Below are positions 8,157 to 16,124 of a DNA stretch of 33,950 nt, in pieces (the stretch's first letter is position 1; the number at the start of each line of letters is the position of its first letter). The position numbers and the translations under genes are program-made. The notes beneath the pieces were generated by a model, which did not search any database, had not been told where the DNA came from, and was given only the letters and a program-made list of their open reading frames with translations. This stretch comes from a virus, in the IMG/VR virus record IMGVR_UViG_3300023442_000013, positions 1-33,950 of that record; one strand, written 5' to 3'.

Positions 8157-11100
8157 CTAGAGTTCATCCCAGTCCTCAGCAAGAAACTCGTTGCCCTCTT
8201 CGGCTGCATTGTCCACGGCTTCGTATTCTTCGTAGATTTCTGTCTCCAGGTCGAGATCTACGTAGTGTGAGAGAGAGTACAGTTTCTTGGCCTCCCACTT
8301 CGCAGATCCGCATTTCAGACAGCGATCCGATTCCGACGGCCGATCTGTCCCCCACTCGTGTCCGCAGTTTGTACAGCGAACATGGAAGTCGAAGTTAGCC
8401 TCGCTTTTGTCCTCTCTCGGCAGCTTGATGATTCCAGTGGCTTCGTTCCAGTCGTCTTCGTGGGCCGTCCACAAACAGATCATCGCCGCCATCAGTTCAT
8501 CATCGTGATTCCCCTTGGTGGCCCCAGCGCGTTCCGAATCTGGATCGCGCACGAAGCTCTTCATCTCCTCGACGAGGTTCGATGAATAGATCTCGACTGC
8601 CCGTGCCCTCAACCAGCGGGCAAAGTTGACGACAATGTTCGGTTTGGTCTTCGGTGTCGTGTACCACCCGTATCTCCTAGCCCCAGTAGGTCCAGCCCGG
8701 ACAGCCGAGTTTTCGTAGAGGTTCGGGTACTGATACTTCTCGCTCGCGGCGACGAGACAGCTATCAAGTTTCACCGCCTCGATCGCCAACAGCGCCGTGT
8801 TGTACCAGCTAGCAAGGTGAACAGCCAGTTCCCCGAAGTCCTGCGGCGTCACTGAGTTTGTTCGCAGTGTAGCTACCTGATAGTCAGCCACGGACCCGAT
8901 CTTGAAAACGACTGCCGCGGAGTAGTCATTAGGCCCACCAAGCCCCGCACCGACATCGACCCCCACGGCGTATTTCGCTCCGCCTTGCGGAAACTCCCAA
9001 ACCTGCATGTACTTTTCGTCGTAGCGATGGTCTGCGTGGCACCAGTTCTGTACACATTCTCCGGTTCTGGGATGCACTCCATGAAAGATGCCATTCTTGT
9101 CCAAGAACCCTTCTATAAGCGGCGGCCGGACGAACTTTGAGGCAGTCGTGATGCAATCCATAGGGAATGCCGAGGTGCCTTTTGGCTGAAACGCATCCTC
9201 CGGAGTGAGCGCTTGCTCCTGAAGAAGCTCCTTAAGGCTCTCCTCGTCGTCTCCAGCGTTCTTTCTGCGCCATTCCCACCAGCACAACTGTCCGTCCGAC
9301 AGCTCTTTCGGCCGCAGAGTCCCGCGTTTGCAAGATGGGCAGACTGATCCGATGAGCGACTTCGATTTGTACATCGACTCCCGCATCTGCTGGCAGTCTT
9401 CGTTGTCGCATTGAACCCAGCGCGACAGCACCAAATCGCGTATCTCCAGTTCTTCGCGCTCCGGTTGCCAGCCTTCAGGCGGGGCGATGAAGTGGGTGCG
9501 CTCGAAGAACCAAGGGAAGAATCTCGGTTCCCAATCGGCCCGTTCGCCAAGCTCCACCTGCCTGCGCCAGAGCTTATGGAAATAGCTCCCGGCCACCTTG
9601 CCGGTTGACTCGATGACAGCTATGGTCTCCGGGCTTTCCACTAAGGCGTGGCCCAAGTCCCCCTCGATGATCTGCCGTGCCTTGTCGTACTGGTAGTCTC
9701 CCAACTCCGAGATGTGGGCAACGGAGATGCGCACTCCCTGCCCAACGCCGGTCTTCTGGTTGGCCGCCTGAACGTAGATCCTGGATTCGTTCCCAGGGTT
9801 CACTTGCCGCGACCCAGGATCCTTGTTGGAGAAGACGAGCACATCCTCTGACTGACGGCTTGACTGCATTGGTTTTAGCCACCAAGGGAGCCAGTCAAGG
9901 ATATGGAGCACAATCTGGAAGAGCACTTGACCGGCGTGTTCCGGTGAATGCGAAACGATGATCGCGTTCTGGTTGACGTAGAAGATCGTGCGCCAGGCGA
10001 GGAGGGCTTCGAGCAGCGTGGAATTGTGTGAAACGTATCCGTTGGCGATGAAGGTCTTCTCGGTAGTCTGGAGATCGATCATGCGCCGTCGGCCAAGCGG
10101 ATGTATGTTCTTTATTTTTACCCACTTAGAGTATCCCCTGATGCCGCGCCCAGGTAGATCGTGGCCCTCCCACCAATGATTCTTGATGTGCTTCTCCGGC
10201 CTCGTAACACCGAGCAGTCGAAAGATTTCATTCATCCTCCCGATGACGAGCTTATACACGATCTGCTTGCCGAGCTTAGAAGAATCGCCTGACTTTCTCC
10301 TGTCGATTTCGATCCGGTAGTGGTATCCGCGCTCATCCAGGTAGCGCTTCGCCCTGTCTAGAACGCTGTTTTCGACCTGACACACGCATACCTGAACACC
10401 ACATCTCCTTGATAATGAAGAGGATATACTGCCCTCTCCATCAATCATCCCACCAAACCATCCATCTTCGTACTGCGGGGTTTCCTGCCACGGCTCACAC
10501 ACAGATCGGATCACGTCGCCAGGCCGCAACTGATCAACACGCATCCATATGGCTTCGGTGCCACCTCTTCTGCGAACCAGAAAACGATGCTCTCCTGTGG
10601 CTACGAGATCCACGCCGTTCTCCATCTCTAGCCGGAAGGCTTCTTCAAAAACGTCCCTGCGCGCCTCTACTGACGCGGTTCGCATTTTCCGACCGTTTCC
10701 CCTACCTCCGGGTATGGATTCATCGACAGCAACAACCTGATCCCCAGGTTTGATCTCATCTATGCGAACCCACGTGAGATCGGCCTTGAGAACCAGCGTC
10801 GATGGATCTAAGCAGCATCCCAACTGGCGAGCTTTGAGGATCAGCAGCTTCTGCGGAAGCCCACGCCTCTTTCTTTCATACAGGGATTCCAGAATGAGTT
10901 CCTGGGAATCCCATAGGCTGAACAGGGTGTCTCTGCCTTGCTTGTCGGTGATCCAGAAATAGTTGCGCGCAGCGTACTCGAAGCTCTCACGGCAGCGCTT
11001 GATCTCTTCGATGATTGCTTTAATCTCGCTGCTCTTGAGCTTCTCTGGGCAGTTGGCGAACGGCTCCAGGTATTGGATCATATCGGTGACGTGCGGATCA

Positions 11101-11174
11101 CGACGCCACCGGTTTGGCTTCACATTGGGGCGTTGCGGAAACTGAGGTTCGATCGGGGCACTTGCAGCGCTCAT
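8157..11174 (-). CDS. terL: Terminase large subunit, interrupted by an intein
   Basis: 1005-residue precursor; without the intein the mature protein is 741 residues. ATPase domain: KARQLGC (114-120) joined after splicing to STLLEA gives KARQLGCST, the Walker A variant typical of large terminases; HISELG near 487 is the Walker B region; ESTG near 522 is motif III. Nuclease domain: VGVDVGAG begins the RNase H-like fold, followed by LAIEA and a late HDDELMAA Asp pair. Two Cys4 zinc knuckles are seen, one between the domains (CDNEDC...CPSC) and one near the C-terminus (CTNCGHEW...CLKCG). It packages DNA through the portal. The upstream gene overlaps it by ATGA, which suggests translational coupling. 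Confidence 0.95.
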   Translation of the reverse strand: MSAASAPIEPQFPQRPNVKPNRWRRDPHVTDMIQYLEPFANCPEKLKSSEIKAIIEEIKRCRESFEYAARNYFWITDKQGRDTLFSLWDSQELILESLYERKRRGLPQKLLILKARQLGCCLDPSTLVLKADLTWVRIDEIKPGDQVVAVDESIPGGRGNGRKMRTASVEARRDVFEEAFRLEMENGVDLVATGEHRFLVRRRGGTEAIWMRVDQLRPGDVIRSVCEPWQETPQYEDGWFGGMIDGEGSISSSLSRRCGVQVCVCQVENSVLDRAKRYLDERGYHYRIEIDRRKSGDSSKLGKQIVYKLVIGRMNEIFRLLGVTRPEKHIKNHWWEGHDLPGRGIRGYSKWVKIKNIHPLGRRRMIDLQTTEKTFIANGYVSHNSTLLEALLAWRTIFYVNQNAIIVSHSPEHAGQVLFQIVLHILDWLPWWLKPMQSSRQSEDVLVFSNKDPGSRQVNPGNESRIYVQAANQKTGVGQGVRISVAHISELGDYQYDKARQIIEGDLGHALVESPETIAVIESTGKVAGSYFHKLWRRQVELGERADWEPRFFPWFFERTHFIAPPEGWQPEREELEIRDLVLSRWVQCDNEDCQQMRESMYKSKSLIGSVCPSCKRGTLRPKELSDGQLCWWEWRRKNAGDDEESLKELLQEQALTPEDAFQPKGTSAFPMDCITTASKFVRPPLIEGFLDKNGIFHGVHPRTGECVQNWCHADHRYDEKYMQVWEFPQGGAKYAVGVDVGAGLGGPNDYSAAVVFKIGSVADYQVATLRTNSVTPQDFGELAVHLASWYNTALLAIEAVKLDSCLVAASEKYQYPNLYENSAVRAGPTGARRYGWYTTPKTKPNIVVNFARWLRARAVEIYSSNLVEEMKSFVRDPDSERAGATKGNHDDELMAAMICLWTAHEDDWNEATGIIKLPREDKSEANFDFHVRCTNCGHEWGTDRPSESDRCLKCGSAKWEAKKLYSLSHYVDLDLETEIYEEYEAVDNAAEEGNEFLAEDWDEL
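10023..10814 (-). mobile_element. Intein with single LAGLIDADG motif in terL P-loop
   Basis: 264 residues, C121 to N384 of the precursor. It begins CLDPSTLVLKADL (block A, nucleophile Cys), has TGEHRFLV (block B, TxxH) and ends FIANGYVSHN followed by extein Ser (blocks F and G, with the His-Asn pair and +1 Ser). All residues needed for protein splicing are present. The central WFGGMIDGEGSIS is one LAGLIDADG motif; no second copy is evident, so the endonuclease is either a homodimer type or partly decayed. The insertion splits the Walker A loop, a known intein hot spot, so terminase activity should depend on splicing. Confidence 0.95.
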
Positions 11175-11638
11175 TGTATCTTGCTGCCGGGTTCGACCGG
11201 TTCAGCATCGAGAATCTCAGGCTCGCTTTTGTTGCCGGTAGGTTCCGGCAGTGACTTCTGCACGTCTGCTTTCTCGATTTCTCTGATGATCTTGTCAAAC
11301 AAACCAACGCCACCCGTGCGGTGGGCTGGCACCATCGAGCCGCTGTCGGCTACGCCAACCTGCTGGAGTATATTGATCGCTCTTCCAGAAGACGGCTTCA
11401 GCCTGAAGATCTCGGCGATCGCAACCTGAGCTTTCGGATCTCCGCTTACCAGCCCTTCTTCCAGGCTCTCCAGGTACTTTGTGAGCAACGCTGGCGCGGC
11501 GGCCGCAAGGATTTGCTGCATGAAAGACGCCAACCCGTCAGGATCGATGTTGCGGTCTTTCAGCCCTGCTTTCTTGAAGATCTCCGGAAGGTCCAGCTTC
11601 AGGGAGATTTCCGTCTTGCTCAGCTTGCGCCGTTTCAC
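11171..11638 (-). CDS. Hypothetical protein, possible small terminase subunit
   Basis: 155 residues from GTG 11638, with AGGAG upstream and a GTGA overlap with the preceding gene. It overlaps terL by ATGA. It is mainly helical, with an Ala-rich segment (50-75, FMQQILAAAAPALLTKYLES) and a QVAIAEIFRLK segment that could be a helix-turn-helix-like element. The C-terminal 30 residues are acidic and Pro-rich. Position directly upstream of terL with translational coupling suggests the small terminase, but no diagnostic motif is seen. Confidence 0.6.
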   Translation of the reverse strand: MKRRKLSKTEISLKLDLPEIFKKAGLKDRNIDPDGLASFMQQILAAAAPALLTKYLESLEEGLVSGDPKAQVAIAEIFRLKPSSGRAINILQQVGVADSGSMVPAHRTGGVGLFDKIIREIEKADVQKSLPEPTGNKSEPEILDAEPVEPGSKIQ

Positions 11639-12464
11639 TTTTGCTCCTGGTGTTGTTTCTCTCCCTTATCATGCCGCCCCTCTTCAGCAAACTGCAAGCG
11701 TTGAATGAGCGCATTGATCTCCAGCCGCTGCTGATTGCGCTCGTCTTCGAGCTTGCGGACTTTATCGTTTAATGACTCAATTTCTTTTCGGAGCCGCTCG
11801 TTATCTTCAACAACTTTATCGAAGAAGGCGACATCGGCGCTTTTGAGATACCGCTTGGCGATGACCAGGAGCACGACGTAGAACAAGGCGAATGCACTCG
11901 GTCCAAATACAACCTGTGCCAACTCAGACAGAGGAAACCAACCGCCGACAGTAGCGAGAGTGTTAATGACAGTGGAATCAGTATGCTGTACGGATTGGCC
12001 TGCCAGCAGGACAACGCTAGATAACCCCAGAGACCAGACAGCGACAAGAGATTTGCAAGCCGCAGACTGGGTTTTTTGGCGGCGACGGAGTAGAACTGCA
12101 AGACTGACAGCGCCAGGAAGATCACCGCCCAAGAAAGTTGGGGCATTACCATCAAGAGGCGATATTCCTCTGACGAGTGAAAGGATGCGGGCCGGAAAAG
12201 AACCCACAGCCCTACCGAGAGCGAAAAGATTGAGCTGACGACCTCTCCATGTGCGGCCGTCATTGGCGACAGTACATGGCGTAGCTTTTCCCACCAGACT
12301 CTTATGATTTCCTTCACGTGCTCCGAGGCAGAGGTTCCATTTAGAACCTCCCCCTCACCGTGTACTGTAGCACAATAAACCATGTTCATACGTACAACAG
12401 ACCAAGCGATAAGCGTCCTCCAGTCGGTCCAGACGGGCGGCGCTCCGCTAATGCTGCGGTTCAT
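11635..12464 (-). CDS. Membrane / coiled-coil protein split by a -1 frameshift
   Basis: Two overlapping frames appear to encode one protein. The first starts at ATG 12464 (GAGGGTG upstream) and encodes hydrophobic segments up to ...QFYSVAAKK. The second continues from the same point as TQSAACKSLVAVWSLGLSS and holds two more membrane segments, then a coiled coil (VVEDNERLRKEIESLNDKVR), ending at 11635 with a GTGA overlap to the next gene. The frames meet at a run of six A on the coding strand (12072-12077); one extra A, or a -1 slip there, joins them. Before the run the second frame is Arg-rich and unlikely to be real; after the run the first frame turns into Ser/Pro-rich noise. A holin-like or membrane-anchored role is possible. 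It may be a sequencing error, decay or programmed slippage. Confidence 0.6.
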
Positions 12465-12513
12465 TTCACCCTCTTGATCTTAATGGTACTACTGGAAGGC
12501 GGGTACTGGGCAG

Positions 12514-13320
12514 TCAGTCGGCTTCGTCTGCCACTCCTTCGGCGAAATCCCTACTAGGGTCGATGCGGAGTACGGTCTTGGCGGCCGGGGGGATCGGATT
12601 TATCTGTTGCGGTTTAGGCGCGACGAGCTTTGCGGCCTCTGTCTTGATCTGCTCGGCAAGTGTTGTCGGATCGATCTTTTCGACCGGAGAGAATGTCTTG
12701 CGCACCTCAACGGAGAACGGAATCTCGTTCGACGCTTGTGCCCCGGCCGCACTCATCTTGCCGTGGAATGAGCCGGGCTGCGGTCTCGCCGTCGGCCCAG
12801 ATTGCGCAGTGATGCCGCTTTGCAGCGACTCCGGCCGGTACGAAATCTGGACACACTCGGTTTGAGGGTATTGCTTAACGTCCTTGACGAATACGACCGT
12901 GCGACCGTTAGACTGCACTTCGAGTCTGCCTGGCATCTGCGACATCAGGACTCCGGTCGCCTCCTGCATCCAGCGCTTCACCGTCGCTTCCCGCTCGTCT
13001 GGGGCCAGACCTCGCTCCCAGTCCTCGCTGTCTCCCCCTGGCGGATCAGGTGGCTTTTCGTTGGCCTCGTTTGGCAGTACGATCAGGTTCTCACTGCGCT
13101 GCTTCACTGAATCTTCTGGAATCACGGCTTGACTCGGAACTGGAGCCTTTACCGCGCTCACCGGCTGTTCTGTGCCGCTATTGTTCCTCGCGGATATCTC
13201 GGCCTCGATCTTGAACGCCAACTCTATCGACTCGATGATCTTATCCGCCAACGATCCGTCCTTGATTCCCGCTTTGTCCAATTCCTGCTGAATGACCAGC
13301 TTTAGTACTGATTTCGTCAT
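12514..13320 (-). CDS. Hypothetical protein
   Basis: 268 residues. The first 40 are helical (LVIQQELDKAGIKDGSLADK), then come Pro/Ala/Ser linkers and a small mixed domain at about 110-165 (VKRWMQEATGVLMSQMPGR, RTVVFVKDVKQYPQTECVQI). The C-terminus is again low complexity. The start overlaps the upstream gene stop by ATGA. It sits upstream of the terminase in the same operon. I do not recognise it. Confidence 0.65.
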   Translation of the reverse strand: MTKSVLKLVIQQELDKAGIKDGSLADKIIESIELAFKIEAEISARNNSGTEQPVSAVKAPVPSQAVIPEDSVKQRSENLIVLPNEANEKPPDPPGGDSEDWERGLAPDEREATVKRWMQEATGVLMSQMPGRLEVQSNGRTVVFVKDVKQYPQTECVQISYRPESLQSGITAQSGPTARPQPGSFHGKMSAAGAQASNEIPFSVEVRKTFSPVEKIDPTTLAEQIKTEAAKLVAPKPQQINPIPPAAKTVLRIDPSRDFAEGVADEAD

Positions 13321-13709
13321 CGTCCCACCGCCTTGCCAAGTTGCTTCAGGAAGTACTCCTCAGCCTGCAAGTGCTCTTCTGCCTGTTCTGCTGTGTAGCC
13401 GCTTGAGATCAGTTGCTCGATCTTCTCCGCCCGGCTTTGTTCTTCCACCGGGCCTGATAGATCCATCTCGCCACGGCCCTCGGCTTCCCTGAGCGCCGCC
13501 AGTATAGCTCGAAGTTCCCTCTTGACATCTTGCTGATGTCGCAGGGAGAACTTCCCGGCCGCACTGATCGTTCCCAGGATGTCCTCCACGTTTCTCTCGA
13601 TCCCACTTGAAAGACCCACTAGCTTCTTCAGGTAGAAGAGGATCGCTCCGAGCAGCGAGAGCATCGCAATCGCCGCAAGGATCATCAATGCATCAACTGA
13701 TATCGTCAT
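13317..13709 (-). CDS. Small membrane-anchored helical protein
   Basis: 130 residues. Residues 7-27 form one transmembrane segment (ALMILAAIAMLSLLGAILFY) and the rest is charged and helical. It is the first gene of the virion operon. A near-consensus sigma70 promoter places the predicted RNA start on the A of this ATG, so translation would be leaderless; no Shine-Dalgarno is present at usual spacing. The function is unknown. Confidence 0.7.
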   Translation of the reverse strand: MTISVDALMILAAIAMLSLLGAILFYLKKLVGLSSGIERNVEDILGTISAAGKFSLRHQQDVKRELRAILAALREAEGRGEMDLSGPVEEQSRAEKIEQLISSGYTAEQAEEHLQAEEYFLKQLGKAVGR

Positions 13710-13715
13710 GACTGA

Positions 13716-13744
13716 ATTATGACCTGCGCTCTTGCTTTTGTCAA
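13716..13744 (-). promoter_or_regulatory. Sigma70-type promoter of virion operon (leaderless)
   Basis: TTGACA (13739-13744, minus strand), a 17-bp spacer and CATAAT (13716-13721). The first base of the ATG is 7 nt beyond the -10 box, the expected transcription start. This gives 11 of 12 consensus positions and a leaderless mRNA. Confidence 0.8.
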
Positions 13745-13761
13745 CACCTGCGGTGTAAGAT
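13732..13761 (+). promoter_or_regulatory. Divergent plus-strand promoter with palindromic operator
   Basis: TTGCTT (13732-13737), an 18-bp spacer and TAAGAT (13756-13761) face right; the ATG of the next gene is 7 nt beyond the -10 box, again predicting a leaderless mRNA. Between the two divergent promoters lies ACACC-TGC-GGTGT (13744-13756), a 5-bp inverted repeat with a 3-bp spacer that abuts the minus-strand -35 box. A regulator bound there could control both directions. Confidence 0.5.
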
Positions 13762-13767
13762 GCTGGT

Positions 13768-13950
13768 ATGGCTAAGAAAAAGGAACGGAGGGTTCAGGCG
13801 ACAGCGAGAGTGTCCCCGCAAACAATGAGAGTACTTCAGAAGATCGGAACTAGGGAGAGGATCTTCTCCTACAAGTCAGGGAAGAGAGCAGTCAACATCG
13901 GGAGGGTGATCGACTACATCGTGGAGAACTATGTCCCTCTCATCGATTGA
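13768..13950 (+). CDS. Small basic, probably DNA-binding protein
   Basis: 60 residues with a Lys/Arg-rich start (MAKKKERRVQATARVS), then MRVLQKIGTRERIFSYKSGK and a helix (VNIGRVIDYIVENYVPLID). Size and charge resemble small ribbon-helix-helix or phage transcription regulators. It is the only plus-strand gene in the left half and is divergent from the virion operon, so an autoregulator or late-gene switch acting on the palindrome between them is plausible. No clear family. Confidence 0.65.
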   Translation: MAKKKERRVQATARVSPQTMRVLQKIGTRERIFSYKSGKRAVNIGRVIDYIVENYVPLID

Positions 13951-14091
13951 GAACGCCGCATGGTGCTGGTTCCGGAGGCATTACCCTGTCCTTCCAGCGC
14001 CCTGCGGCTTGCGGCATCCAGAGAACGAGGAACCAGGGACGTTTGTAATGTAACATCAACGTCCCTGGCCTGTCAATAGGGTGAAACCTGC
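13951..14091. other. Structured gap between convergent genes
   Basis: This 141-nt gap has no gene but strong inverted repeats. An 11-bp perfect stem (14033-14043 with 14058-14068, CCAGGGACGTT arm, 14-nt loop) could stop transcription from both sides, although neither side has a T-tract. CTGGTTCC (13966-13973) pairs with GGAACCAG (14029-14036), competing for bases of the first hairpin. GCCGCA (13955) can also pair with TGCGGC near 14003. The alternative pairings suggest an attenuator or small RNA rather than a plain terminator. Confidence 0.5.
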
Positions 14092-14259
14092 TTACTTCTT
14101 CTTGCGTTTCTTCTTCTCACCGCTCGACTCTTTGGTCTTCTTTACCACTACTTTCCCAGAATCGATCTCACGGCGAAGCCTTCGCTTCTGTGCCGTGCTG
14201 AGTGGTGAATTCGGCCCGAGCAAGAAGTCTACCTGCTTCTGAGTCTTGACTTCAGGCAT
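14092..14259 (-). CDS. Small Lys-rich protein
   Basis: 55 residues: MPEVKTQKQVDFLLGPNSPL at the start and a tail of mostly Lys, Arg and Ser (ESSGEKKKRKKK). A strong GGAAGGAG site lies 8 nt before ATG 14259, inside the end of the upstream gene. The QVxFLLGxxSPLS stretch followed by KRRLRREI suggests a short helix then a disordered basic tail, which could bind nucleic acid. Family unknown. Confidence 0.65.
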   Translation of the reverse strand: MPEVKTQKQVDFLLGPNSPLSTAQKRRLRREIDSGKVVVKKTKESSGEKKKRKKK

Positions 14260-14396
14260 TCCTCATACTCCTTCCGATACTTCCGCTTCTCCAGCGGCTT
14301 CGGGACACATATCCCGGTACTGCAATCCAGACTGTCAACGAAATCCAGCGTGTAGTCATAGTCGCATCTAGCGATGCCGCCGGGGCTTTTCAGCAT
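14229..14396 (-). CDS. Small Cys-containing hypothetical protein
   Basis: 55 residues from ATG 14396; a GTG at 14459 would add 21 residues but has no ribosome-binding site. It contains RCDYDYTLDFVDSLDCSTGIC and a basic C-terminus (LEKRKYRKEYEECLKSRLRSR). Four Cys could bind a metal. It overlaps the next gene by 31 nt. The start is uncertain and no family is recognised. Confidence 0.4.
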   Translation of the reverse strand: MLKSPGGIARCDYDYTLDFVDSLDCSTGICVPKPLEKRKYRKEYEECLKSRLRSR

Positions 14397-14550
14397 CGGC
14401 GTCCCTGCCCGGCCACGGGACGCCGCTGGACCTGAGCCGGTGAGGGGAAGGCTACGCACAGGGTTGCTGTGAGTAGGACTGAGATACTCCCCAAACGGCC
14501 CGTTTTCAACGCCAAGACGATCACCCCCTTTCGTTGGCGGTTCCTATGTA

Positions 14551-15066
14551 TCACTGGCCAAAAAGCTGTTCCGTTAGCTCCGCCTTCGCCGGTTCTTCCG
14601 GCTCAACGCTTGCGGCACTGCGTTCCCCCTCCTGGGCGTCATTCTTCAGGGGGAACATTTCAGCCTGCTCGGAAACGATAGACAGCGTTCCGCAGGCCGT
14701 AGCCAAGTCCATAAATTTATCGACAATCGTCCTGATCCCCTCCTCGAAGCAGATCTTGATGAACATAGTGACATAGACCCCTTCGGAGTCCTTGTCCACA
14801 ACAAAGCGCCAGGATTCCGTAGCGGCCGCACGCAGCGAGAAGGACAAGTTTGGCATCCCATCTGGCTGATAGTCCACGATGCAGCCTCCTGGCAACGGAG
14901 CCATCGATGCGGACTTGAGCGCCTCGTTGACAGCCCCCTGGATCTTGAGTTCACGTACAGATTCCTCAGTCGGCCGCCCGGAAAATACCACGTGAGCCAA
15001 CAGCTTTCCATCCTTCAGCGCCAGAGACACTGATTCCATGACGGCTGAGCGCAGGTGTATCTTCAT
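14551..15066 (-). CDS. Hypothetical protein
   Basis: 171 residues from ATG 15066 behind AAGGAGG; the frame extends upstream only through the tRNA gene, so this start is clear. It is a mixed alpha/beta protein (SVSLALKDGKLLAHVVFSG, RFVVDKDSEGVYVTMFIKIC) with an acidic, low-complexity C-terminus ending EPAKAELTEQLFGQ. The QLFG end resembles a short linear tail motif, possibly a clamp- or partner-binding peptide, but this is speculative. Function unknown. Confidence 0.65.
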   Translation of the reverse strand: MKIHLRSAVMESVSLALKDGKLLAHVVFSGRPTEESVRELKIQGAVNEALKSASMAPLPGGCIVDYQPDGMPNLSFSLRAAATESWRFVVDKDSEGVYVTMFIKICFEEGIRTIVDKFMDLATACGTLSIVSEQAEMFPLKNDAQEGERSAASVEPEEPAKAELTEQLFGQ

Positions 15067-15084
15067 GGTTCCTCCTTGTTGGAT

Positions 15085-15158
15085 TGGTGGCGGGCCGGGG
15101 AATCGAACCCCGCTCTGCGGCTTATGAGGCCACCGTGGCACCAGTCCACTTGCCCGCA
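15085..15158 (-). tRNA. tRNA-Met (anticodon CAT)
   Basis: A cloverleaf with encoded CCA (15085-15087). Anticodon loop CTCATAA, T-loop TTCGATT with a perfect 5-bp GC stem, D-stem GTGG/CCAC with GG in the loop, 4-nt variable loop. Position 1 is U opposite C72, so the first acceptor pair is open, and the anticodon stem has G-C, G-C, C-G next to the loop. Both recall initiator tRNAs. Position 8 is A instead of the near-invariant U. Elongator Met, initiator or Ile2 (CAU) cannot be separated by eye. Confidence 0.85.
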
Positions 15159-15319
15159 ACAGTTAAGGCGTCGTAAGAATGATTGCGAAAAAGAGGCGAT
15201 GCCCGAACACAGGACACCGCCATAGTTGACATCAGAAAGGAGAACCGATGCGTGCCGACAATCGATCTCCTTGTGCGAGTTTTCGGAGAGATCAGTAGCT
15301 GCAAGCATTGTACTTGACG

Positions 15320-15430
15320 TTACCAGGCTTTGTCTAGCCCCTCGACAAGCACGGTAATCGTTATCGCCATGATCACACTGACCAAGGCGGCAAAAGCAAT
15401 GAACTCCAGGCACGCCCTGGCTGTACTCAT
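15320..15430 (-). CDS. 36-residue single-pass membrane peptide
   Basis: It begins MSTARACLEFIAFAALVSVI and continues as a hydrophobic helix before VEGLDKAW. The start ATG 15430 is 2 nt after the stop of the upstream HTH gene, with GGAG in front. One transmembrane segment of about 20 residues with a short charged C-terminus. Function unknown; it could be a small membrane regulator. Confidence 0.55.
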   Translation of the reverse strand: MSTARACLEFIAFAALVSVIMAITITVLVEGLDKAW

Positions 15431-15432
15431 CC

Positions 15433-15828
15433 CTAAACTCCGTGGCGCAACACCTCAATCGCTTTCCTTAATAGCTGGCTCGCACTCGAAAGGTAACCAT
15501 CGATCACGGTCCTCTCTCTTTCATCCTCGGCAGCCTTTGCGCCTTCGAACAACTGCTTCCTGAAACTATTGATTTCCGCTTGGATCTGCTCCAGTCGATA
15601 TGCCACTGCACAGCGGAAATCTGTCAGCGCGTCCTTTGCTTCTCGACTGAAGTTCAATTCCACGGCAGCCCTAAGCCTCAGCAGTTCGGCCGCGCGGCCA
15701 GTCTCTCTTCCAGTCATTGCTGCCGCTAGCCACTGCCTCGTAACACGGAGTTTCTTGGCCGCCTGGCTTACAGTCAGGCCCAACCTCTCTAACTCTCCCC
15801 TGAACACATGATCGAGCAGCTTCTGCAT
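15433..15828 (-). CDS. HTH protein, Cro/C1-like N-terminus
   Basis: 131 residues. Residues 10-50 read as a helix-turn-helix (RLGLTVSQAAKKLRVTRQWL, followed by AAMTGRETGRAAELLRL), similar to XRE or HigA-type antitoxins and repressors. The C-terminal 70 residues are helical (VAYRLEQIQAEINSFRKQLF). The start ATG overlaps the upstream stop by one base. It may regulate this gene block. No toxin partner is apparent next to it. Confidence 0.7.
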   Translation of the reverse strand: MQKLLDHVFRGELERLGLTVSQAAKKLRVTRQWLAAAMTGRETGRAAELLRLRAAVELNFSREAKDALTDFRCAVAYRLEQIQAEINSFRKQLFEGAKAAEDERERTVIDGYLSSASQLLRKAIEVLRHGV

Positions 15829-16124
15829 CAGTTGTCGGTCTCCAGTCTTATAGGTTCTCCGCTAAGCGCACCGCCGACTGGTTCATCCGTATCATACGAT
15901 ATCCACTTGCCACGACGGTAGACCTCGATCTTGTTCCACAACGCCGGTTTCTCTCCTGGCTTGGCTTCCCTCGTGGCCAACCAATTACGCAAATCCATCG
16001 ACTCGACTGCGGCGGCCGGATTCGAGAAGTGCGCATATTCCGATCCATTGGAAATGCGGAACGGGTGTACTTCCGGATCAATATATGGCTGGCCGCTCTT
16101 CGCCATCTGCTTCAGATCCTTCAT
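15828..16124 (-). CDS. Hypothetical protein
   Basis: 98 residues, or 92 if translation starts at the second Met, which has AAGGATCTGAAGCAG in front. The centre carries YAHFSNPAAAVESMDLRNW and WNKIEVYRRGKWISYDTDEP, giving a compact beta-rich look. It overlaps the MazG-like gene by 47 nt. Family unknown. Confidence 0.6.
   Translation of the reverse strand: MKDLKQMAKSGQPYIDPEVHPFRISNGSEYAHFSNPAAAVESMDLRNWLATREAKPGEKPALWNKIEVYRRGKWISYDTDEPVGGALSGEPIRLETDN

Noticed and set aside
12078-12294. Upstream part of the second frame of the split membrane gene as an independent start
   Set aside because: Before the A6 run this frame is Arg-rich and without a ribosome-binding site, while the other frame encodes plausible membrane helices.
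15063-15458. 131-codon minus-strand open frame
   Set aside because: It reads through the tRNA at 15085 and overlaps the small membrane peptide; no ribosome-binding site.
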